Shown: positions 57,363 to 64,000 of the stretch, in pieces
Numbering within the stretch: the first letter of the stretch is position 1
How the letters are laid out: the number at the start of each line of letters is the position of its first letter
Assembly (NCBI GenBank): GCA_947172415.1
Contig: OX359194.1
Span: 6,888,401-6,952,400 of the forward strand
Source of the DNA: Chondrosia reniformis
Taxonomy: Eukaryota; Porifera; Demospongiae; Chondrillida; Chondrillidae
Reading direction: 5' to 3'
Length of the DNA stretch: 64,000 nucleotides
Program-made: the position numbers and the translations under genes
Notes under the pieces: generated by a model
Told to the model about the DNA's origin: nothing
The model's input: the letters and a program-made list of their open reading frames with translations, nothing else
Database searches by the model: none

Positions 57363-59218
57363 ATGAATACAGCTTACCTTGCCATTAAAACCCTTTTACT
57401 GTTCTTTCTTTCAGGTAAGAATTTCTTTTTATGGAAACAAACTAGAAGCTAGGGAAGAATTATATATTTTACTTTAGGGCAATACTAAGCAATTTGTAAG
57501 TAATTTTAAAGCAAACTTTTTGACAGCTGCCTTTCTTTAGTGGCTAATATAGTATAGGATTTTACTTGAGAATTCAAATTTGAATATATTTCATAATTAT
57601 TCCATTTGTTCTTTTTTCTCTAGATGTACGTATAGCAGAAGGTAGGTCCCTTCCATATATAAATGTTGGGTCGGTTTCAAAGCCTACAGGAGTCACCTCA
57701 AACCTACAAATGGATCTAAAGGGGAGTGCTATATTAACTCTTGAATGGTCAAAACCTCACACATACGTGGATGATCCATTACACAATTATATGGTTCATT
57801 TTACCCACAAAGGATTATGGGATGAGGGAGCCCCTTCAATTAAGGGAGAGGTGTCAGTCTTAAAAACTCAGTATAGCACCATTTTAGATGGGGATGCAAT
57901 GTATTGCTTCAATGTCACAGCACATTTACTCAGTCAAAGTATACTTATCGTTGGAACAGACTGTCTCACATCTCCTGAAAGATGTCAGTATCAGAGCAGG
58001 CCCTGAGATAGCACCTCACATACAGCATGTAGCCACACTAATTTACCCTTTGAGTACATGTTTTTGCATATTTCTAGCTCCATCATCTCCTAGAAATCTT
58101 CAGCTTGTTTCAGTCTACGAGGATTCTATTGATATTACTTGGGAATGCCCTTTAAACCCGAATGGTCATCTTTTGGCTTACATTGTAAGTATCATCCTGG
58201 TCAAATACTTTCCATATTATCTATACTTGAGCTTTATTAAGGATGTCTTCACATATTTGTAACCATGCACTCCTCACTCCTCTTTCTATCTACTTTCTGT
58301 TTCATCCTCTCACATCTATTTCTGCTCTGTCGATCCTCTCACACCCATATCCTGCTCCATTCTCTCACACCCATATCCTGCTCCATTCTCTCACACCCAT
58401 ATCCTGCTCCATTCTCTCACACCCATATCCTGCTCCATTCTCTCACACCCATATCCTGCTCCATTCTCTCACACCCATATCCTGCTCCATTCTCTCACAC
58501 CCATATCCTGCTCCATTCTCTCACACCCATATCCTGCTCCGTCCTCTCACACCATTTCCTGTTCCATCATTACACCCATGTCTTTCTCCAATCTGTCATA
58601 TGTACTTAATTCCCAGGTGTACTACAATGAGGATGCCTTAACTGTGTTGCTTAGCAACTCAACCAATGGTACCAGTCTGAGATTAAATGGTCTGAAATCT
58701 AAAACAGTCTACATGATAAACATATCAGCAGTTAACACTGCCGGGGAAGGTAGGCAGAGTGCATCCATTGCTGTAGAAACAATGCCATCTCTTCTAGGTA
58801 AGTTAACAAGCTCACAAATAAAACATTATGAGCAATATATACATACTCTATGTGAATGGATAAAAGCACTGTGCAGTGAAATGCTTATATTCTAGTGCAG
58901 TTGTGCAATCGACATTTAATCTCAATTTTCTTTTTGAAGAGAGCCCTCTAACTCTATTGGGTGCTGCTTTGTTGGGCGGGTTCCTAGTTGGAATGGTCAC
59001 TGCAGCACAGTGCATCACCTGCTTCAGACCGCTCTTCATCAAGTCCTTCCATAGATGCAAGTATGTTTATCACATGTGTGTCACATGACAGTCAGACTTT
59101 TATCATGTGCCAAACCTTATGGTAATATAGATCAGCGATGCACATGTGCAAGAAGCAGCAAGCTCCGCAACAGGACACAAAGAAAACTCCAAACTGTGAA
59201 AATGGAGTATCTGACTAG
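57363..59218 (+). CDS. Small single-pass membrane protein with two FN3 domains
   Basis: Type I membrane protein of 286 residues. Exons: 57363-57414, 57624-57641 (18 nt), 57690-57983, 58078-58184, 58617-58797, 58940-59060, 59131-59218; phases match and the sum is in frame. Exon 1 is a signal peptide (MNTAYLAIKTLLLFFLS). Exon 3 is a divergent FN3; exons 4+5 form a second FN3 (PSSPRNLQLV, ITWECPLNPNGHLLAY, INISAVNTAGEG) split by an intron. Exon 6 has a transmembrane segment (LTLLGAALLGGFLVGMVTAA) then CITCF, possibly palmitoylated. The tail of about 45 residues is basic and ends ENGVSD, with no obvious signalling motif. It is the only FN3 gene here with a visible membrane anchor. Its stop lies 56 bp from the PPWD1 stop on the other strand. 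Confidence 0.85.
58310..58560. repeat. 24-bp minisatellite in intron
   Basis: About 10 copies of tctcacacccatatcctgct plus ccat. Open frames through it are artefacts because the flanking exons splice across it (58184 to 58617). Confidence 0.95.
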
Positions 59219-59274
59219 CTCAACTTGGACCTCAATGACTGTCATTAACAAAAACTGTATATGCAAGAATACAA

Positions 59275-62200
59275 TTATGATTCTTCTTTTAAAACAGTGT
59301 TTATAATTTTAATGTCATCGTATGGTTTATCATCCTTGGGGCTAGCCTTTACTTTGCTAATCTTTTCAGCTACATCCATACCCTTCACCACATGACCAAA
59401 TATGGTGTGTTTATTATCCAACCAAGGCTACATAAAAGATTAAGTTTTGGCACTAGTTAGGAGCAGCCAATCAAATAGAAGTATAGATACAGCCAATCAA
59501 AATGCAAAAAATAGGATATAACTGATAACTTACAGCTGGGACAACTGTGATAAAGAATTGGGAGCCATTTGTGTTAGGACCAGCGTTGGCCATGCTCACC
59601 ACAAATGGTCTGTCATGTTTGAGAGTTGGGTGAAACTCATCTTCAAATTCTCCTCCCCAAATGGACTTTCCTCCTGTACCAGTTCCTATGAGTAGACAGA
59701 TATTGTTTGAGTGTTACCATTTTTACGTTACCATGACTACACACCAGTGGGATCTCCTGTTTGTATCATAAACTGTTTGATAACTCTGTGAAATATGTGA
59801 CCATCATAATATCCATTCTTGCAATGAACACAAAAATTCTCAACAGCTTTCGGGCACCTATCACATTAAAAGGAAAAAACATCTTGAAATTAAAATGATT
59901 TGTTATTCTAAAGAGCAATTTTATAAATGTAATACGCTCCAAAATGCCACAATTTCCAATGGTAAACACACTCTTATGCTGTAGCCAGCACATGTTGTAC
60001 CAGAGAAAGGATTATCTAGTTTCAATTTAATTCAGTATAAATGATTTACTGATAACCTTTCCTTTCACGCTTCTCAAACAATACAGATATTAAGTACGTA
60101 CATATATGGAGACAAGACAGCTATTCTGTTGCCATAGTTACCTTTCTGGAAAGAGCTTAATATGAATGTCACCAAATGTAGTGTGAAGTACAGCAACATC
60201 AGTCACCACAGAGCCACTGGTTCCCTTGGCAACGGCCAGCTGTTCCTCCTTGGATGGCTTCTCATTGAAGACATCTCTCTCACTTTCTCCTCTGCAATTA
60301 AAACACACATGAAATGTAGTTTGAATATAAAAATGGCCGCCACTGAGATATGTCAATGGTTATAAGAAGTCTGACTGAGTCATGTACTGTACCAACCCTT
60401 TTCCTTCATCCGGGTGCCTTCTGCTGAGGAGGTAGAACCTGTTCTTCTTGTAAGCTGAAGCAAAGAGGGTGGGGTCGGTGGTGGACTTAAGCAGTGTGGG
60501 ATTGTCGGACGTAGCCATCTCAATGGTATCGGAAGCAACAGTGGACACTGTCTTCCCTTGGAAGAGGGAGAGGGAGAGAAATCGAATGTTTTCATCTCTT
60601 CCAATCACTCTAACACAAGTGTTGGTGACAAGATTCACAACTGTGTAGACAATATGGATGATCAGTTACCATGGAAACAGAAGTACAGTAATGCAACAGG
60701 GAACAAACCTTTAATACCAATCATTGTGGCAAATAATATAAAATTTCCAGATTCATCAAAAACTAAAGAAAAAATCAAACCATTAAATCAGTTTAACATA
60801 TATAGAAATACTAATAACACTACCTAACATCTGCAAATTGTGGCACCAAAAGTGTCACAATTCAACAAAAGGGCGTCCATTTTTATCAGTACCATATAAA
60901 AGCAGCTGCCTCACAACTAACAAGGTCAGCACATCCACACACTGATATCAACATACTTGCATTGATGTGGGCAAAGGATGGAGTTTTCTCTAAATCTCTC
61001 TCCAAGGCTAATCTTCTTCCAAATTCCATATTTGCCAAAAGGTCTGTCTTTTGTTGAAGGTTATTGTAAAGATCCAAGGTCTCATCAAAGACACGATACA
61101 GCTTGCCAGTTAAAAATTTAAATACTCTAACCTGCACGTAATTAAACCAACTAGTGATATAAACACAATAGAGATGCTTATCTGTAAGTGGTTTACCTTT
61201 CTATCTGTTGCCATGGTAACAAAGAATTTTCCATCTTGTGAAAAAGTGAGATTGAGTGGTTTTGCTTTATGCTTGGCAAATTCATACAAATCAGTTTGGG
61301 TTTTGTACTGAAATTTCACGTTTGAAGGGAACTCGTATGAACTGGTTGATCCTCCCCAATACTCCAACATCCCCATCTCATCACATGATATAACCACATC
61401 AAAGACAAAGTTATACTAACAGCGGAAGAGTACATAAAATAGCAGATAACCAGAAAAACAATGACTGGTAAATATATAACTAATAATGCTACCAAGATGT
61501 CTTACTTCTAATAAGCAGCATTCCCATTACTTGTAGTACATACGTACGAGTATATATGTGCATATGGCTGACATATGATTTGTTAAGCATCAGCAACATA
61601 CCGTATATCGGGATATGAATGCGAAGTAAAACATTGCAAATTACGGGTTTAAGTAGGCATTGTGGTTAAAAGAATGCAAGATACAGCTTATAGGTGTACG
61701 GAACGTGTATACGAAATTACTGAGGTGTCAAATCAATACGTGTCAAAAGATTGCGCATACAATCAAAACTCGCAATTCGCATTCTTTTGACACACACATT
61801 CAATTCCCGAAATATGGTAAATTAAATAGGTTTGAGACGTATCAACCCAAAGGTTCTCATCAGCAATGATGAACAGACTGAGCCAGTTTATATACGGGAA
61901 TGTATATATATATATGTACCTTCATAAATGTAATCTTTGTACTGTGGATTTTATCCAAGCTAGCTAGCTCCTGCCCACTGCCACGCCCATCATATACATG
62001 CACAATGGGGGAGTCCCTTTCAGAGCTAAATGGGAGATGCATCGAGATGGCTGATGTAATGGATAAGATGATGCAACAGTAGGTAGTTTGTTCTTACCAT
62101 ACTACAATTGGTAAGGTTGCACTAGTTGAATACACCCACTCACAATTACCAGGGACATACTCCAACTTCATCATATTAATCATATCTATCAAATGGAGCT

Positions 62201-62919
62201 TGATAGTCATACAAGGTAAACAAAATGAAAAAATTTAATACCCACCAAAATTAATGACATCAAAAATTTTTAAAGACTTGTCCTCTGCAGCAGTGCATAA
62301 ATGTAACCCATCAGCACTCGTTGCCATGGATACAATCTTCCCAAGGTGTGCCCTAAAGTGCTTCACAAATTCAATTCCTTCCTCTTGCTTCTTCCAAAAC
62401 TTGACATGACCATCAATGCTTGCTGTTACAAGAAACTCATTACTGCGGACAGGAAATAATTTAGTAAATAGTTACAACAGAATAATTGTATATTCCATTG
62501 ACATCTTCTCTAATTTTATTACTGGGCTCCCTGAAACATATCAATTTGGCTAAACCAGTATTTGATATATTAATATTATACATCTTCCCTTTAAAACGGA
62601 TAGCGATATGGAACTCGGTCATATCGTATTGGAACTTTCGATGTGATGGAAAAGAAGACAAACCTCGTAATTGAGAGATGACTGAGGTAATCTCGATGCA
62701 TGTAACTCTTCTCGTACATGGCTGAGGAAGGTAGGTTTTCTAAGTAGATCCTCTCGTGCGCTAGTGCTACGATAATAAGCATTTATTGTAAATTAGATGT
62801 ACACAAAACAAGCTAATATTTACATCATAAAATAGTTACCGACCCTTTGGTTTCTTAGCAGGCGGTTCATCTGATGTCTCAAACGGTACTGGACCTACGA
62901 AGTCCGCACTTTCCGCCAT
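59275..62919 (-). CDS. PPWD1: PPWD1, WD40-repeat cyclophilin of the spliceosome, complete
   Basis: Nuclear peptidyl-prolyl cis-trans isomerase associated with spliceosomal C complexes. Thirteen exons (minus order): 62844-62919, 62664-62766, 62246-62442, 62098-62185, 61920-62025, 61197-61415, 60957-61131, 60709-60762, 60397-60640, 60142-60291, 59745-59857, 59534-59685, 59275-59427; they sum to 609 residues with phases consistent at each joint (human about 646, with a longer N-terminus). Starts [14 protein letters not shown]. Family motifs: [53 protein letters not shown], then [13 protein letters not shown] joining to the cyclophilin domain (about 450-609). Active-site positions are seen in [24 protein letters not shown], and [11 protein letters not shown], where W is the cyclosporin-site tryptophan. 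Two donors and one acceptor were settled by phase and alignment. A hammerhead-family repeat sits in the 61416-61919 intron. Confidence 0.97.
61587..61880 (-). mobile_element. Hammerhead-family repeat in PPWD1 intron
   Basis: Shares atcagcaacata and the reverse core with the copies at 19150 and 21003. Minus-strand core (61835-61863): CTGATGA, G, AACC-TTTG-GGTT, GATAC, GTC. Stem II is AACC/GGTT, a compensated variant of GACC/GGTT, but GAAA is GATA. Inverted arms near 61601-61625 and 61794-61819 (taccgtatatcggg and its diverged complement) bracket an inner inverted repeat (tgtcaaaaga / tcttttgaca). Confidence 0.55.
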
Positions 62920-63148
62920 TTTAATTAAACGCAGTGGCTAGAGTACGAGTACCGGTAATGGAACGTATTGCGTTTAAGTGGCGGTACCGTGTGTACACAA
63001 AAAGGCGTTAAGCACCGTCAAGAATTATATTAGCCGTGATAAAACAATACGTTACATAGACCATTTACAATCAATGTCAGAACAATTACAGTAGGTTATC
63101 ATGACAAGTTACATCCTAAAATTCCCAAACTGAAGTGGATTTATGATG

Positions 63149-64000
63149 TCATCTGCTATCACTGGATGCCTTTGAGATTCCGTGATAATGTTTCTTTTCT
63201 TCTTCCAAAGACTTATGTAAATATTCTTTTTTTTCTTTAGTTAACAATGTCTTGAGTAACTTCTTTTCATCCTTTTTGATGCTGCTTTGCAACTGTGACA
63301 ACTCGCTCTCCAGTTTATGAGAACTCTCACCTTGTAGCTGCCTGGAACTCCTGGCTTTTCTCTTGCCTTTGTCTCTCCTGTGAGTTGTGTGTTCATGCCT
63401 CATATGTGATTGATCAGAAGATTCAGAGTGACCTTGATGACGAGACTTTGAGGAGTGTCCATGGTTTGAGTATTTTGGATGCCTGCTGAAATTAGATCTT
63501 GAGTAATCTCTACGACTAGATCTTGAGTAATCTCTACGACTGGGAGATCTTGAGTAATCTCTACGACTAGATCTTGGGTAATCTCTACAACTGTGAGATC
63601 TTGAGTAATTTCTGTGACTGTGAGACCTAGAGTAATCTCTATGACTGGGAGATCTTGAGTAATCTCTGCGACTGGGAGATCTTGAGTAATCTCTACAACT
63701 GGGAGATCTTGAGTAATCTCTACGACTGGGAGATCTTGAGTAATCTCTACGACTGGGAGATCTTGAGTAATCTCTACGACTGGGAGATCTTGAGTAATTT
63801 CTATGACTGTGAGATCTTGAGTAATCTCTACGACTGGGAGATCTTGAGTAATCTCTACGACTGGGAGATCTTGAGTAATTTCTATGACTGTGAGATCTTG
63901 AGTAATCTCTACGACTGGGAGATCTAGAGTAATCTCTACGACTGGGAGATCTTGAGTAATTTCTATGACTGTGAGATCTTGAGTAATCTCTACAACTGGG
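63149..64000 (-). CDS. RS-rich protein, C-terminal part (cut by window edge)
   Basis: An uninterrupted minus-strand frame enters from the right edge and stops at 63149-63151. The visible part, about 283 residues, is mostly a repeat of SRRDYSRSP, an arginine-serine domain typical of splicing-associated proteins and SR-kinase targets. After it come a histidine/serine-rich linker, basic sequence (RRDKGKRKARSSR) and a lysine/glutamate helix (QSSIKKDEKKLLKTLLTKEK), likely a coiled coil. The N-terminal domains that would name the family lie outside the window. It is followed on the same strand by PPWD1, another splicing-linked gene, with about 230 bp between. The plus-strand open frame over the repeat (DWEILSNLY) is an artefact. 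Confidence 0.72.
   Translation of the reverse strand, partial: PSCRDYSRSHSHRNYSRSPSRRDYSRSPSRRDYSRSHSHRNYSRSPSRRDYSRSPSRRDYSRSHSHRNYSRSPSRRDYSRSPSRRDYSRSPSRRDYSRSPSCRDYSRSPSRRDYSRSPSHRDYSRSHSHRNYSRSHSCRDYPRSSRRDYSRSPSRRDYSRSSRRDYSRSNFSRHPKYSNHGHSSKSRHQGHSESSDQSHMRHEHTTHRRDKGKRKARSSRQLQGESSHKLESELSQLQSSIKKDEKKLLKTLLTKEKKEYLHKSLEEEKKHYHGISKASSDSR
63490..64000. repeat. 27-bp coding repeat encoding SRRDYSRSP
   Basis: Units such as gatcttgagtaatctctacg plus actggga repeat about 18 times and run off the right edge. Variants change R-R-D to R-N, S-H or H-S at fixed places. The 27-bp unit keeps frame, so copy number can vary without breaking the protein. Confidence 0.95.

Overview
The window is animal nuclear DNA. 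It is AT-rich, its genes are cut into many short exons by GT..AG introns, and its intergenic and intronic DNA is full of minisatellites and small dispersed elements. The secreted-protein repertoire (FN3, SRCR and vWD domains, one domain per phase 1-1 exon) together with short introns fits an early-branching metazoan, most likely a demosponge. The organism call is inference; the gene calls come from translating and splicing exons by eye, and most assembled frames close exactly.

Layout, left to right: a 45-bp tandem repeat (3-302); a FYB/ADAP-like adaptor gene (+, 1061-3308); a secreted six-FN3 protein with a mucin-like tail (-, 3850-7890); a complete 26-exon MSH5 gene (-, 8034-25824) whose introns hold four minisatellites, a MITE and several hammerhead-ribozyme-bearing repeats; a 261-bp divergent promoter; a secreted FN3/vWD/C8 protein (+, 26086-30498); a repeat-rich gap with a 169-bp satellite (30499-35185); a secreted five-SRCR/six-FN3 protein whose last FN3 exons are a very young tandem array (+, 35186-41721); a secreted FN3 protein whose intron 1 carries a truncated Penelope-like element (+, 42469-48989); a further FN3 protein (-, 49369-54049); an INPP5K-type inositol polyphosphate 5-phosphatase (-, 54437-56392); a small single-pass membrane FN3 protein (+, 57363-59218); a complete PPWD1 spliceosomal cyclophilin (-, 59275-62919); and the C-terminal part of an RS-rich protein (-, 63149 to the right edge).

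Two themes stand out. First, six FN3 extracellular or surface genes sit among unrelated housekeeping genes (MSH5, INPP5K-like, PPWD1). Nearly all their introns are phase 1, so domains can be gained, lost or duplicated without breaking frame, and the SRCR/FN3 gene shows this happening. Such a cluster would suit adhesion or recognition at the cell surface, but function is not shown by sequence alone. Second, two families of short repeats carry type-I hammerhead ribozyme cores. One family shares its core with a truncated Penelope-like retroelement in the same window, which still has an endonuclease C-terminal remnant, hammerhead-bearing inverted ends and a 13-bp target duplication.
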